Shown: positions 26,474 through 36,921, numbered from the stretch's first letter. The stretch is DNA of 64,000 nt from an uncultured Eubacteriales bacterium (GCA_900548855.1 URMF01000006.1:37774-101773); one strand, 5' to 3'. The notes: a model not told the origin generated them from the letters alone. Program-made: numbers and translations.

Positions 26474-27433
26474 ATGAAGGTTGTATATATGGGAACCCCG
26501 GATTTTGCAGTGAATACACTGGAGGCAATTGTAAAAGCTGGTCATGAGGTGCTGCTGGTGGTAACTCAGCCAGATAAGGCAAAGGGGCGGGGCAAGAAAA
26601 TGGTGATAACTCCGGTAAAGGAGAAAGCTTTGGAGTATAATCTGCAGGTGAGCCAGCCGGAAAGAGTAAGGGAAGAGGCGTTCATGGAGGAATTGGAGCG
26701 CTTAAAACCGGATGTGATTGTTGTGGCAGCCTTTGGGCAGATTTTACCGGAACGGATTTTGAATATTCCAAGGTATGGCTGTATCAATGTACATGCATCG
26801 CTGCTTCCGGCATACCGCGGTGCAGCCCCGATTCAATGGGCAGTTATAGATGGTCTGGAGGAGACCGGTATAACCATTATGTATATGGAAAAAGGACTGG
26901 ATACCGGTGATATCATTTGTCAGAGCAGAGTAAAGCTTTCGCCGGACGAGACCGGCGGCTCTCTGTTTGACCGTCTGGCAGTAGAAGGGGCGGACCTTCT
27001 TGTGGAGGCACTGGAGCAGCTGCAAAATGGCACTGCAGCCCGGAGAAAGCAGGACGACAGCAAATCCAGTTATGCGAAAATGCTTTCAAAGGATATGGGA
27101 TGTCTTGATTTTACGCAGGATGCGGCAACGTTGGAGCGTCTCATCCGGGGGCTTAATCCATGGCCGAGTGCCTATACAAGAGTTAATGGAAAAAACCTTA
27201 AGATATATGCGGCGGAGGTGCGCAGGGAGGATGAAATTGCCGGACAGAAGGTAGCTGCCGGTACGGTTATTGCAGTGGATAAGAAAAGTTTTACAGTCCG
27301 TTGTGGAAAAGGTGCCCTACGAATTCTGAATCTTCAGCTGGAGGGAAAGAAACGGATGGATACCGCAGCTTTTTTACTGGGATATGATATCCATAAGGGA
27401 ATGATGCTGGGGGAGAATCAGAACAACGCATAA
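26474..27433 (+). CDS. fmt: Methionyl-tRNA formyltransferase
   Basis: 319 residues. 'MGTPDFAVNTLEAI' start, folate-binding/catalytic region 'NVHASLLPAYRGAAPIQWA' and 'TGITIMYMEKGLDTGDI'. Adds formyl to initiator Met-tRNA. In line with def upstream and rsmB downstream. Confidence 0.97.
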   Translation: MKVVYMGTPDFAVNTLEAIVKAGHEVLLVVTQPDKAKGRGKKMVITPVKEKALEYNLQVSQPERVREEAFMEELERLKPDVIVVAAFGQILPERILNIPRYGCINVHASLLPAYRGAAPIQWAVIDGLEETGITIMYMEKGLDTGDIICQSRVKLSPDETGGSLFDRLAVEGADLLVEALEQLQNGTAARRKQDDSKSSYAKMLSKDMGCLDFTQDAATLERLIRGLNPWPSAYTRVNGKNLKIYAAEVRREDEIAGQKVAAGTVIAVDKKSFTVRCGKGALRILNLQLEGKKRMDTAAFLLGYDIHKGMMLGENQNNA

Positions 27434-27449
27434 ATTTCGGAGAGTGGCT

Positions 27450-28814
27450 ATGGCAGAACAGGTAAATACCAGGCTTCTTGCATTAGAAACGCTGGTGGAA
27501 ATAGAAAAAAAGAATATATTTGCGAAAGATGCCCTGCATAAACAGTTATTCCAGAAACAGTATTTAAGTAAGCAGGACCGGGCATTTATAACAAGGCTTG
27601 TGGAAGGTGTGACAGAATACCAGGTAAAGCTTGATTATGTCATCAACTGTTACAGCAGCACAAGGGTAAATAAATGTAAGCCGCTGATTCGCTGTGTGCT
27701 CCGGCTGGGTGTTTACCAGATATTGTATATGGAGCGTGTACCGGATGAGGCGGCATGTGATGAATGTGTCAAGCTTACAAAGAAAAAGGGATTTCAGAAT
27801 CTTTCCGGCTTTGTAAACGGGATTTTGCGCAGTGTGGCACGCAATAAGGATACCATTGCCTTTCCGACAGAACAGGAGGATCGGAATGCATATTTGTCCA
27901 TTGCGTATTCCATGCCCCAGTGGATTGTGGAACGGATGTTGGAATGGTATGGCATCAAAAAGACAGAGAAAATACTGCAGGCGTCCCTGGAGACGCCGGA
28001 TATTACGGTGCGGGTTAATACCGCTAAGATAGCAAAGGAAGAACTGGTAAAGAAATTAAAGGATGATAATATAGAAGTGACGGATGGATATTACGTTCCA
28101 GAAGCACTGCATTTAAATAAAATTAATTACGTGGGAAGAACTCCGGGATTTAAACAGGGAGAATTTTTTGTACAGGATGAAAGCTCCATGTTGCTGTATC
28201 ATACGGCAGACATAAAAAATGACGGCGCAAAAGCCTTGAAGATATTGGATTTGTGCGCGGCTCCCGGCGGGAAGAGTACACATTTTGCCCAGATGCTGGG
28301 GGACAAGGCATGGATTGAGGCAAGGGATGTGTCTGACAGAAAGCTTGCCTTGATTGAGGAAAATATAGAGCGTATGGGACTTTCCAATATCCAAACCGTC
28401 TGCTGGGATGCGCTGGTTTTAGATAATAGTAAAAAGGAATGGGCAGATATTGTAATTGCAGATTTGCCGTGCTCCGGCTTTGGTATTTTCTCGAAAAAAA
28501 ATGACATTAAATACCATATAAAGGAGCAGCAGCTGTTGGAGCTTGCTAATCTGCAGAGAACCATTTTGACCAATGCTGCAGATTATGTGAAGCCGGGAGG
28601 AATTCTGCTGTACAGTACCTGTACCATTAATCCGGAGGAGAACAGGGAAAATGCGGAATGGTTTCTGGAGCATTTTCCTTTTGAAAGAGCCGGGTTTGAA
28701 AGGATGTTACCAGAAGAGTTAAGGAGCAGCGTCATAGATGGAAATATGCTGCAGCTTCTTCCGGGAGAGGTGAAATGTGACGGATTTTTCATTGCAAAAT
28801 TCCGCAAAAGATAG
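27450..28814 (+). CDS. rsmB: 16S rRNA (cytosine-967-C5)-methyltransferase RsmB
   Basis: 454 residues from ATG 27450 (CGGAGAG upstream). N-terminal NusB-like RNA-binding domain, then the methyltransferase with 'ILDLCAAPGGKSTHFAQ', the catalytic Cys in 'ADLPCSGFGIFSKKND' and 'YSTCTINPEENRENAEWFL'. Follows fmt by 16 nt. Confidence 0.95.
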   Translation: MAEQVNTRLLALETLVEIEKKNIFAKDALHKQLFQKQYLSKQDRAFITRLVEGVTEYQVKLDYVINCYSSTRVNKCKPLIRCVLRLGVYQILYMERVPDEAACDECVKLTKKKGFQNLSGFVNGILRSVARNKDTIAFPTEQEDRNAYLSIAYSMPQWIVERMLEWYGIKKTEKILQASLETPDITVRVNTAKIAKEELVKKLKDDNIEVTDGYYVPEALHLNKINYVGRTPGFKQGEFFVQDESSMLLYHTADIKNDGAKALKILDLCAAPGGKSTHFAQMLGDKAWIEARDVSDRKLALIEENIERMGLSNIQTVCWDALVLDNSKKEWADIVIADLPCSGFGIFSKKNDIKYHIKEQQLLELANLQRTILTNAADYVKPGGILLYSTCTINPEENRENAEWFLEHFPFERAGFERMLPEELRSSVIDGNMLQLLPGEVKCDGFFIAKFRKR

Positions 28815-28828
28815 AGAGAGAACGGTAT

Positions 28829-29854
28829 ATGGATATTAAATCAATGACATTGGCTGAACTTACAAAATATATAGAAGAACAGGGATATCCGAAATTCCGG
28901 GCAAAACAGATATATGACTGGTGTCATGTAAAGCTGGTGAGGAATGTGGAGGAAATGACGAATATTCCGAAAGAAATCCGGCAGAGGCTATCAGAGGGCT
29001 TTGTTACATTAGAGGCGGTGGAGAGGCTGGAATCCCGGATAGATGGAACAAATAAATTTGTCTTTCGGCTGGAGGATGGCAATGTGATTGAAAGCGTATT
29101 TATGCCATATAAGCATGGAAATTCTGTGTGTATTTCTTCCCAGGCGGGATGCCGGATGGGGTGCAGATTCTGTGCGTCTACACTGATGGGATTAAGCCGG
29201 AATCTGACACCGTCGGAGATGCTTGACCAGATATATGCAATTACAAGGATTACCGGGCAGAGGGTTTCTAACGTGGTGGTGATGGGAACTGGTGAGCCTT
29301 TGGATAATTATGAAAATCTGTGCCGTTTTATCAGACTTCTGACAAATGAAGACGGACTTCATATCAGCCAGAGGAATGTGACGGTTTCCAGCTGTGGGCT
29401 TGTACCGGAAATCTACCGGCTGGCTGATGAAGGCTTTGCCATTACATTTGCGTTGTCATTACATGCACCCACTGATGAAAAGAGAAGGGCATTGATGCCC
29501 ATTGCAAACAAATATACCATTGCACAGGTGATGGATGCCTGCCGCTATTATTTTGACAGGACTGGAAGGAGAATCACTTTTGAATATTCTCTGGCTGCCG
29601 GTGAAAATGATACAGCGGAGGATGCCGAACAGCTGGTTTCCCTGCTGAAAGGCTTTCCGTGCCATGTGAATCTGATACCGGTCAACCCGGTGAAAGAGCG
29701 GAATTATGTGCGGGCAGATAAGAATTCTATTGAAAAGTTTAAAGTTTTGCTTGAAAAAAATGCAATAAATGTTACTATTAGAAGAGGTATGGGCAAGGAT
29801 ATTGATGCTGCCTGCGGACAGCTGAGGAAAGCCTATATGCAGGAGAACAGGTAA
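28829..29854 (+). CDS. rlmN: Dual-specificity RNA methyltransferase RlmN
   Basis: 341 residues. Radical SAM cluster motif 'CRMGCRFCAST', 'GTGEPLDNYENL', and C-terminal methyl-carrier Cys in 'DAACGQLRK'; the first carrier-site Cys is expected near residue 345 and this one fits. Methylates A2503 of 23S rRNA and A37 of some tRNAs. Lies between rsmB and prpC. Confidence 0.96.
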   Translation: MDIKSMTLAELTKYIEEQGYPKFRAKQIYDWCHVKLVRNVEEMTNIPKEIRQRLSEGFVTLEAVERLESRIDGTNKFVFRLEDGNVIESVFMPYKHGNSVCISSQAGCRMGCRFCASTLMGLSRNLTPSEMLDQIYAITRITGQRVSNVVVMGTGEPLDNYENLCRFIRLLTNEDGLHISQRNVTVSSCGLVPEIYRLADEGFAITFALSLHAPTDEKRRALMPIANKYTIAQVMDACRYYFDRTGRRITFEYSLAAGENDTAEDAEQLVSLLKGFPCHVNLIPVNPVKERNYVRADKNSIEKFKVLLEKNAINVTIRRGMGKDIDAACGQLRKAYMQENR

Positions 29855-29868
29855 AGGAGGATTTCGAT

Positions 29869-30603
29869 GTGATATCCTATGGCAAAACAGATATTGGTAT
29901 GATAAGAAGCATGAATCAGGACAGCATCTTCTTTTCTGACAAGAGCATCGGCAATCTTCCGAATTTATACATTGTTGCTGACGGAATGGGAGGGCACCAG
30001 GCAGGTGATTATGCTTCTGCACATGCAGTTTCCTGGTTTGTAGAATATGTAAAAGATTGCAGGTATGTGAATCCCATAACCATATTGAAGACAGGAATTG
30101 CAAAGGTAAATGACATGCTTTTGCAAAAAGCAGCGGAGAATAATGAACTAAAGGGAATGGGAACAACGTTTGTGACTGCTGTCGTGTTGGATGATAAGAT
30201 GTATGTGGCGAACATTGGAGACAGCAGGCTCTATGTAATGGGAGAGGAAGCAAAACAGATTACGCTGGACCATTCTTTGGTGGAGGAATTAATCCGGACT
30301 GGACAGCTTGATCGGCGAAGGGTAAGATTTCATCCGGAAAAGAACATTATTACAAGGGCACTGGGAACAGGTAATGAAGCCGTACCGGATTTTTTCGAGA
30401 TTGTTTTACAAAAAAAAGAAAAAATATTGCTATGCACAGATGGCTTGACCAACATGATTGAGGATGACGAGATAAGAGACATTGTAATGCAAAAGCAGTT
30501 TTTAAATAAAATATGTGACCAGTTGATAGAACGAGCCAATTATTATGGCGGTAAGGACAATATAGGTGTTGTTGTAGCAGAGCAGACATTGAATGAGGTG
30601 TGA
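29869..30603 (+). CDS. prpC: PP2C-type serine/threonine phosphatase PrpC/Stp
   Basis: 244 residues from GTG 29869, served by AAAGGAGG; the ATG two bases earlier runs into a stop. PP2C metal motifs are all present: 'SMNQDSIFF', 'ADGMGGHQAGDYAS', 'NIGDSRLYVM', 'CTDGLTNMI' and 'GGKDNIGVVV'. Dephosphorylates targets of the PASTA kinase encoded next. Confidence 0.95.
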   Translation: MISYGKTDIGMIRSMNQDSIFFSDKSIGNLPNLYIVADGMGGHQAGDYASAHAVSWFVEYVKDCRYVNPITILKTGIAKVNDMLLQKAAENNELKGMGTTFVTAVVLDDKMYVANIGDSRLYVMGEEAKQITLDHSLVEELIRTGQLDRRRVRFHPEKNIITRALGTGNEAVPDFFEIVLQKKEKILLCTDGLTNMIEDDEIRDIVMQKQFLNKICDQLIERANYYGGKDNIGVVVAEQTLNEV

Positions 30604-30607
30604 AAAT

Positions 30608-32755
30608 ATGTTTGAACAGGGAATGATAATTCAGAATAGATATGAGATTATAGAAGAGGTTGGCTCCGGCGGAATGAGTGTCGTGTACAAGGCAAAGTGC
30701 CATGTATTAAATCGTTTTGTGGCTATTAAAGTGTTAAAGCCGGAATTTAGTGATGACAAGAGCTTTGTAAGCAAGTTCCGGATTGAGGCGCAGTCTGCAG
30801 CAGGACTTTCCCATCCGAATATTGTGAATGTATTTGATGTAGGGGAGGAGAACGGCTATTATTATATTGTCATGGAATTAGTGGAGGGAATTACCTTAAA
30901 GGAATATATCCAGCAGAATGGGCGTTTGCCATATCAGACCGCTCTCGATTTTATTATGCAGATTTGTGCGGGTATTGAAGTAGCACATGAACATCACACC
31001 ATTCATCGTGACATTAAGCCCCAGAATATTATTGTCTCCAAAAATGGAACCTTAAAGGTAACAGATTTTGGTATTGCAAAAGCGGCAACCTCCAATACAA
31101 TTGCCTCAAGTGCAATGGGAAGTGTGCATTACATATCACCGGAGCAGGCAAGAGGCGGTTATTCAGATGAGCGTTCTGACATTTATTCTCTGGGTGTTAC
31201 ATTATATGAAATGCTGACGGGAAGAGTACCTTTTGAAGGAGAAAATAATGTTACGGTCGCATTGATGCATATACAAAGTGAAATGATTCCTCCGAGAGAG
31301 TATTATCCGGATATTCCGGTGGGATTAGAGAAAATTGTATTGAAGGCGACGCAGAAGAAACCGGAACGTAGATATTTAACCACCAATGCTATGCTGGCGG
31401 ACTTGCGAAAGGTTGCTATGGACCCAAATGCCGATGTGGGAAATGTGGGTGTGGTAATGACAAATAATGCACCGACAATCCAGATTTCGGAGGAGGAACT
31501 GGCAGCAATCAAAAATTCCTCTAGCCAGCCAGAAGGTATTTCCATGTTTCCTATAAACCAAAACAATTCAGAGCTGGATGAGGCAAATGAAGCATTGGAA
31601 AGCCTATACGATGATGATGACTATTTAGATGACGAGGATGAAGATTCTTTGTTTGATGAAGAGGATATAGATGACAAAAAAGGGGATTTGGACCCTAAAA
31701 TGGAGAAAATCATCACCATTGGAGCCATTGCAGCTACGGTAATTATAGCGATAATAATTATTATTGCCATTGCATCGGTTACAGGCGCATTTAAGAAGGA
31801 TAAGAAAACAACAGAAGAGATAACTACGACAGAAGAAATTGTTAAAATGATAGATGTGGTTGGAATGGAAGAGGCAGAAGCTACAAATGCCTTAGATGAA
31901 GCAGGTATTTCTTATGAAATTGAACGGGAGTATTCTGACCAATTTGAAGAAGGCATTGTTATGAACCAGAGTATCTTAGAGGGAGAAACGGTGGATGAGG
32001 ACGAAAGAGTCAAAATTGTCATCAGCAAGGGAATTGAGGAGGCGGATGTTCCGGATGTTGTAGGTAAGACTCTGGATGAGGCAAAGACATTGCTCACTGC
32101 CGCCGGTTTTGTAGTAGAAGAAGACGAAGAATATGATGATGAGGTGGAAGCGGGTAATATTATCAGTCAGACTCCGAATGGGGAGACAAAGGCCGCCAAG
32201 GGTTCTACCGTTACGATTGTAGTCAGCAAGGGAAAAGAAGTGAAGGTGGCAACGGTTCCGGACCTTAAGAAGAAGACGGTGACAGAGGCGGAATCTGCAC
32301 TTTCAAAGGTGAAATTAAAGCTTGGAAATGTCAGCCAGGAGTATAGTGATACCATTGCAGAGGGTAAGGTAATCAGACAGAGTGTTGCTGCCGGTACTGA
32401 GGTAAAGGAAGAGACGGCAATTGATATTACAATCAGCAAGGGAAAAGAACCGAAGGTAAAAACCTATACGGCAACCTTTTCAGGCTCCATCAGTAACAAT
32501 GGCTATGATTTTGAAGAGGGAGAAGCAGTTTATGTTAAGCTGACCTTTAAGGTTGGTGATGCAACCTATGAAATAATAGCAGATTATTATCAGGAAAATT
32601 CATTCCCAATCCAATTGTCCGGTTTGCCGGCTATAGAGGGATTAACCAGTAAAAATGGTACGCTGAGTTATAGTGTCCAGGATGAGAATGGCACGAATAT
32701 AACAGGCAGTTTTTCGTCCTCAGGCAAAGCGACAATAAAGGAAGTAGAGCAATAA
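30608..32755 (+). CDS. prkC: PASTA-domain serine/threonine kinase PrkC/StkP
   Basis: 715 residues from ATG 30608 with GAGGTGTG upstream. Kinase domain (residues 1-275): 'EVGSGGMSVVYKAK', 'VAIKVLK', 'HRDIKPQNI', 'DFGIAKAA' and 'SPEQARGG'. An acidic juxtamembrane stretch ('DDDDYLDDEDED') precedes one membrane segment around residue 375-400. Outside are three PASTA repeats ('DVVGMEEAEATNALDEAGI', 'DVVGKTLDEAKTLL', 'DLKKKTVTEAESAL') and a C-terminal domain of about 90 residues. Senses muropeptides or lipid II and controls wall growth; paired with prpC and rsgA as usual. Confidence 0.96.
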   Translation: MFEQGMIIQNRYEIIEEVGSGGMSVVYKAKCHVLNRFVAIKVLKPEFSDDKSFVSKFRIEAQSAAGLSHPNIVNVFDVGEENGYYYIVMELVEGITLKEYIQQNGRLPYQTALDFIMQICAGIEVAHEHHTIHRDIKPQNIIVSKNGTLKVTDFGIAKAATSNTIASSAMGSVHYISPEQARGGYSDERSDIYSLGVTLYEMLTGRVPFEGENNVTVALMHIQSEMIPPREYYPDIPVGLEKIVLKATQKKPERRYLTTNAMLADLRKVAMDPNADVGNVGVVMTNNAPTIQISEEELAAIKNSSSQPEGISMFPINQNNSELDEANEALESLYDDDDYLDDEDEDSLFDEEDIDDKKGDLDPKMEKIITIGAIAATVIIAIIIIIAIASVTGAFKKDKKTTEEITTTEEIVKMIDVVGMEEAEATNALDEAGISYEIEREYSDQFEEGIVMNQSILEGETVDEDERVKIVISKGIEEADVPDVVGKTLDEAKTLLTAAGFVVEEDEEYDDEVEAGNIISQTPNGETKAAKGSTVTIVVSKGKEVKVATVPDLKKKTVTEAESALSKVKLKLGNVSQEYSDTIAEGKVIRQSVAAGTEVKEETAIDITISKGKEPKVKTYTATFSGSISNNGYDFEEGEAVYVKLTFKVGDATYEIIADYYQENSFPIQLSGLPAIEGLTSKNGTLSYSVQDENGTNITGSFSSSGKATIKEVEQ

Positions 32756-33631
32756 ATGCAGGGGAAGATTATTAAAGGTATTGCAGGATTTTATTATATA
32801 CATGCGGGGCACCATATTTATGAATGCAAGGCAAAGGGAATTTTTCGCAGCCAGAATATTAAGCCTTTAGTAGGCGACAATGTGGAAATAACGGTATTGG
32901 ACGAGAAAAAATGTCTGGGAAATATCGAGCGGATTCTTCCGCGTGCGTCCCAGTTGATTCGTCCGGCAGCTGCCAATGTGGACCAGGCGCTGGTAGTGTT
33001 TGCAGCTGCGTCTCCAGAACCCAATTTTAATCTGTTAGACCGCTTTCTGATTATGATGGAAAAACAGGATGTTCCGGTTATCATATGCTTTAATAAGACC
33101 GATTTGGCAGAGGAGGAGAAGCTGGCCCGGTATGAGGAGATGTATGCAAAAAGCGGATATCCTGTGATTTATGCCAGCACCTACAGAGTGCATGGGATGG
33201 ATATTTTGTTAGAGGTCTTAAAAGGAAAAACAACTGCACTGGCAGGTCCTTCCGGTGTTGGAAAATCCTCGATAATGAATATGCTGAATCCGGATGCCAA
33301 TATGGATACCGGAGTTATCAGCAGGAAAATTGAGAGAGGAAAGCATACTACCAGGCATTCTGAGATTCTTCCAGTGGGAGAGGACACATATCTGATGGAT
33401 ACCCCAGGCTTTAGTTCAGTATATTTTTACGATATACAGCCGGAAGAACTGAAGTTTTATTATAGGGAATTTGAGGAATATGAGCCATATTGTAAATTTG
33501 GCGGCTGTAATCATATTGGAGAGACGGAGTGTGGAATTAAACAGGCAGTAGAGGATGGAGAAATTCCCCGTTCCCGTTATGATAATTATAAGCTGTTTTT
33601 TGAGGAGATAAAAGATAAGAAGCGTTTTTGA
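32756..33631 (+). CDS. rsgA: Ribosome small-subunit GTPase RsgA
   Basis: 291 residues starting immediately after the prkC stop. OB fold, then circularly permuted GTPase motifs in the order G4 'CFNKTDLAEE', G1 'GPSGVGKSSIMN', G3 'DTPGFSSV', and a zinc knuckle 'CKFGGCNHIGETECGI'. Checks 30S maturation. Confidence 0.96.
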   Translation: MQGKIIKGIAGFYYIHAGHHIYECKAKGIFRSQNIKPLVGDNVEITVLDEKKCLGNIERILPRASQLIRPAAANVDQALVVFAAASPEPNFNLLDRFLIMMEKQDVPVIICFNKTDLAEEEKLARYEEMYAKSGYPVIYASTYRVHGMDILLEVLKGKTTALAGPSGVGKSSIMNMLNPDANMDTGVISRKIERGKHTTRHSEILPVGEDTYLMDTPGFSSVYFYDIQPEELKFYYREFEEYEPYCKFGGCNHIGETECGIKQAVEDGEIPRSRYDNYKLFFEEIKDKKRF

Positions 33632-33647
33632 GGAAAGGATAGGAGAG

Positions 33648-34304
33648 ATGAACTATTTAGCACCATCAGTATTGTCAGCAGATTTTTCAGCTTTGGGAAA
33701 AGATATTGCAGCAGTTGCAGAAGCAGGAGCAGAAATCATCCATTTGGATGTTATGGATGGACAGTTTGTTCCCAATATTTCTTTTGGTGCACCGGTAATC
33801 TCTTCTGTACGGAAGGTAACGGATGCCATGTTTGACGTGCATCTTATGATTGAAGAGCCTGTCCGTTATCTCGAAGCGTTTAAAAAGGCGGGAGCAGATA
33901 TCATTACGGTTCACTATGAGGCCTGCCGGGATGTGAAAGAAGCACTTCGGCAGATTAAGACTATGGGTTTAAAGGCAGGATTGGCGGTCAGTCCGGATAC
34001 TCCGGCTTCTGTAGTGGAACCATTTATACCTATAGTAGATATGGTTCTAGTGATGAGTGTATATCCTGGCTTTGGAGGACAGACTTTTATTGAGAGCAGC
34101 CTGGACAAGGTTCATGCAGTTAAGGAAATGCTAACGAAAGTGGGAAAAGAGGAAATGTGGATTGAGGTTGACGGAGGAATCGGTGCTGCTAATATCAGGA
34201 AAGTAAGAGATGCAGGAGCGAATGTTTTGGTAGCCGGTTCGGCTGTATTTCAAGGGGATATGGTTGAAAATGTTAGGAAATTAAGGAAACTTATTCAGGA
34301 TTAG
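33648..34304 (+). CDS. rpe: Ribulose-phosphate 3-epimerase
   Basis: 218 residues. TIM barrel with 'IIHLDVMDGQFVPNISFG', 'DVHLMIEEP', 'VMSVYPGFGGQTFI' and 'EVDGGIGAANI'. Interconverts ribulose and xylulose 5-phosphate. Co-located with prkC-rsgA as in other Firmicutes. Confidence 0.97.
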   Translation: MNYLAPSVLSADFSALGKDIAAVAEAGAEIIHLDVMDGQFVPNISFGAPVISSVRKVTDAMFDVHLMIEEPVRYLEAFKKAGADIITVHYEACRDVKEALRQIKTMGLKAGLAVSPDTPASVVEPFIPIVDMVLVMSVYPGFGGQTFIESSLDKVHAVKEMLTKVGKEEMWIEVDGGIGAANIRKVRDAGANVLVAGSAVFQGDMVENVRKLRKLIQD

Positions 34305-34315
34305 GAGCTTAGCAG

Positions 34316-34990
34316 ATGCATCATGTGTTGATTGTAACAGGGGGATATTTGAATATTGATTTTGCAAAAGCATACAGTAGGACCTTATCAATTGATAGGG
34401 TCTTTGCTGTTGACAAGGGTTTGGAATATGTGGATAGTATGGGGCTTGTGCCGGACTATATTGTAGGTGATTTTGATACAGTGGATGAAAAGCTGTTGGA
34501 AGCTTATGAGAAAGAGATTGCAGCAGGCAGGATTCCGGCTTATCTGGAGCGCTTTCCAGCAAAAAAGGATGCTGCGGATACGGAATTGGCGGTTATGGAG
34601 GCAATAAAAGAACAGGCAGACCGGATTACGATTTTGGCGGCGACAGGAAACAGGGTGGACCATGTGCTTGCAAATCTGGGGTTACTGCTTCAGACAGCAG
34701 AGGAAAACATAGAATGCCATATAGTAGACGAAACAAACCGGATTCGTCTGCTAGAGGCAGGAACATGCTGTAAAATAGAAAAAAAGAATCAGTTTGGAAC
34801 ATATCTTTCTCTGATTCCGATAAGCCCGGTAATAAAGGGTCTGACTATTACCGGAGTTATGTGGCCGTTAAATAACAGAACGGTAATGCAGGGCAGCAGT
34901 CTTACCGTTAGTAACCGCATTTTGGAGGAAGCTGCCATAATTACCTTTACAGAAGGAAAGCTTCTGGTGATAGAGAGCAAGGATGGGTGA
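34316..34990 (+). CDS. thiN: Thiamine pyrophosphokinase
   Basis: 224 residues. Substrate motifs 'YIVGDFDTVDEKLL', 'FPAKKDAADTELAVMEA' and 'AATGNRVDHVLANLGLLL'. Converts thiamine to thiamine diphosphate. Last gene of the run; a terminator overlaps its stop. Confidence 0.93.
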   Translation: MHHVLIVTGGYLNIDFAKAYSRTLSIDRVFAVDKGLEYVDSMGLVPDYIVGDFDTVDEKLLEAYEKEIAAGRIPAYLERFPAKKDAADTELAVMEAIKEQADRITILAATGNRVDHVLANLGLLLQTAEENIECHIVDETNRIRLLEAGTCCKIEKKNQFGTYLSLIPISPVIKGLTITGVMWPLNNRTVMQGSSLTVSNRILEEAAIITFTEGKLLVIESKDG

Positions 34991-35008
34991 AACCATCCCT
35001 ATTTTTTC
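34981..35008 (+). terminator. Intrinsic terminator after thiN
   Basis: GGATGG (34981-34986) and CCATCC (34993-34998) with the thiN stop in the loop, followed by a run of six T. It lies in the 8-nt gap between two convergent genes. Confidence 0.75.
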
Positions 35009-36921
35009 TTATGCTTATCCTCTTTGGAACGCTTTGCGGTATCCTTCTTTGAGCCTTCTTTTTTAGGACGTTTTATATCCTTTGTTTCTTTTGTAACTTT
35101 TGTTTCCTTTGTATCTTTTACCATGGATGTCTGGTTATTATCCATGATTGGTGTAATATATTGTGATTCATAATAATGATAAAGCGCCTTATATTCTTCG
35201 CTGAAGCTGTCATTTGCATGTCCATGCATTTCGTCAAAATCCCGGTCATTTCCCACACGTTTCACAATGTGAAGCGAAATGTTGGCACAGTGGGAGGAAA
35301 TACGCTCAAAACTGGTCACAAGATCCACCAGGGAAATTCCTCCTTCAATCCCACATTCACCGGACTGTAACCGTTCCACATGGTGAGCCTTGACAGTTTC
35401 CTTTAATTTATCAATGGTTTCTGCCAGTGGCTCAATTCGAATAGCAGCGGCGGCGTTATCGTGCTTGAATGCCTCAAAGGTGGTTTTCATGGCATTGTCC
35501 ACAGCAGTGATTATGGTATCAATCTCCTTATGTCCGGCAGGAGAGAAATGAATATTCTGTGCATTCTTGTCCTGTGCAACATAAAAAATGTTAATGCAGT
35601 GGTCTCCCATCCGTTCAAAATCGCTGACAGAATTTAAAATCTCCGATACCACCAGACGGTCATCTGCCGAAAGCCGTTTGGAGTTGATTTTTACAATATA
35701 AGCAGAGAGAGCACTCTCACATTTATCTATAAAGGATTCATTTTCCTCCAGCAGTGCCTGCCTGGATGGGTCATAATTGTAAATTAATTCAGTTGCAATC
35801 TTGTAATTGTCATAGATTGCGTCCGCCATAGCGGCGATTACATGCTTACACTGCTCCAAAGCAATGGTAGGTGTATTGAGAAGCATGTCGTCCAGGGTGG
35901 CAAGCTCCTTATCTGTCTTGGAAACATCGTCATCTCCGAGGATTTTACCAGTCAGGCTGTCAAGCTTCTGGTTGAACGGAAGCAGCAATACACTGGTAAG
36001 AAAATTGAATAAAAAGTGTACATTTGCAATATCACCGCGGTTTACGGTATTATTCCAGAAGCCGATTCCCACTGTATAATAGAGGCCGTAAATAATAATG
36101 GTGAAAACAATGGCTCCTATTATATTGAAGAGGAGATAGCTTAAGGACACCCGTTTTGCTTTTTTGTTTGCGCCGATGGAGCCGAGGATAATTGTCATGC
36201 ATTTTCCAAGATTCTGTCCGATAATGATTGGAACAGCAGTGGCATAACTGACGCTTCCGGTGGCAGATAATGCCTGTAAAATACCTACGGAAGCAGATGA
36301 ACTCTGGATAATTGCAGTAATCACAAGACCGATTAAAATGCCGAGCAGAGGATTACTGAAGGAAGTAAATGCATTCTGAAAGGCTTTGGAATCCTTTAAT
36401 GGAGCAAATACAGCTTCCATACTGGTCATTCCGTAGAACAGGACCCCCATACCAACCATTATTCCAGCAATATCCTTTGCCTTTTTCTTTGTCGTAAACA
36501 GTAGAATAAATGCGCCCACTCCCACCAGCATAGGTGCAAAGGAGGAAGGCTTTAACAGGGTTAAAATCAGGTTGTCGGAGCCTAAATCACCCAGACGGAG
36601 AATTTGGGCAGTTACGGTACTACCCACATTGGCGCCCATGACAACCGGAATTGCCTGGGCAAGCTTCATAATACCGGCATTTACAAATCCAATCAGCATA
36701 ATGGTTGTGGCGGCAGAGCTTTGAATGATAGCTGTCACGCCGGCACCTAATCCCCAGCCCTTGATAAAGCCCACTCCTTTTCGTTTACTGGTGGTTAATT
36801 TCTCCAGAATTCGTTCCAGACCGGAGCCCGCCAGTTTTTCAAGGGAAGAACCCATAAGATTCATACCGTATAAAAAGAGCCCGATACCTCCAAGAAGCTG
36901 TAAGATTGATAATATATCCAT
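34999..36921 (-). CDS. Na/phosphate cotransporter family protein with PhoU-like domain
   Basis: 640 residues. The N-terminal half has two Na/Pi repeats: 'IIQSSAATTIMLIGFVNAG' with 'MGANVGSTVTAQI' and 'IIQSSSASVGILQALSATG' with 'IGQNLGKCMTII'. After about residue 340 comes a cytoplasmic PhoU-like helical domain ('SDFERMGDHCINI', 'TSFERISSHCANIS'). The C-terminal 35 residues are Lys-rich and low complexity. Family members import phosphate with sodium or regulate cytoplasmic charge; some control c-di-AMP-linked traits. Transcribed alone on the minus strand, diverging from putP. Confidence 0.9.
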   Translation of the reverse strand: MDILSILQLLGGIGLFLYGMNLMGSSLEKLAGSGLERILEKLTTSKRKGVGFIKGWGLGAGVTAIIQSSAATTIMLIGFVNAGIMKLAQAIPVVMGANVGSTVTAQILRLGDLGSDNLILTLLKPSSFAPMLVGVGAFILLFTTKKKAKDIAGIMVGMGVLFYGMTSMEAVFAPLKDSKAFQNAFTSFSNPLLGILIGLVITAIIQSSSASVGILQALSATGSVSYATAVPIIIGQNLGKCMTIILGSIGANKKAKRVSLSYLLFNIIGAIVFTIIIYGLYYTVGIGFWNNTVNRGDIANVHFLFNFLTSVLLLPFNQKLDSLTGKILGDDDVSKTDKELATLDDMLLNTPTIALEQCKHVIAAMADAIYDNYKIATELIYNYDPSRQALLEENESFIDKCESALSAYIVKINSKRLSADDRLVVSEILNSVSDFERMGDHCINIFYVAQDKNAQNIHFSPAGHKEIDTIITAVDNAMKTTFEAFKHDNAAAAIRIEPLAETIDKLKETVKAHHVERLQSGECGIEGGISLVDLVTSFERISSHCANISLHIVKRVGNDRDFDEMHGHANDSFSEEYKALYHYYESQYITPIMDNNQTSMVKDTKETKVTKETKDIKRPKKEGSKKDTAKRSKEDKHKKK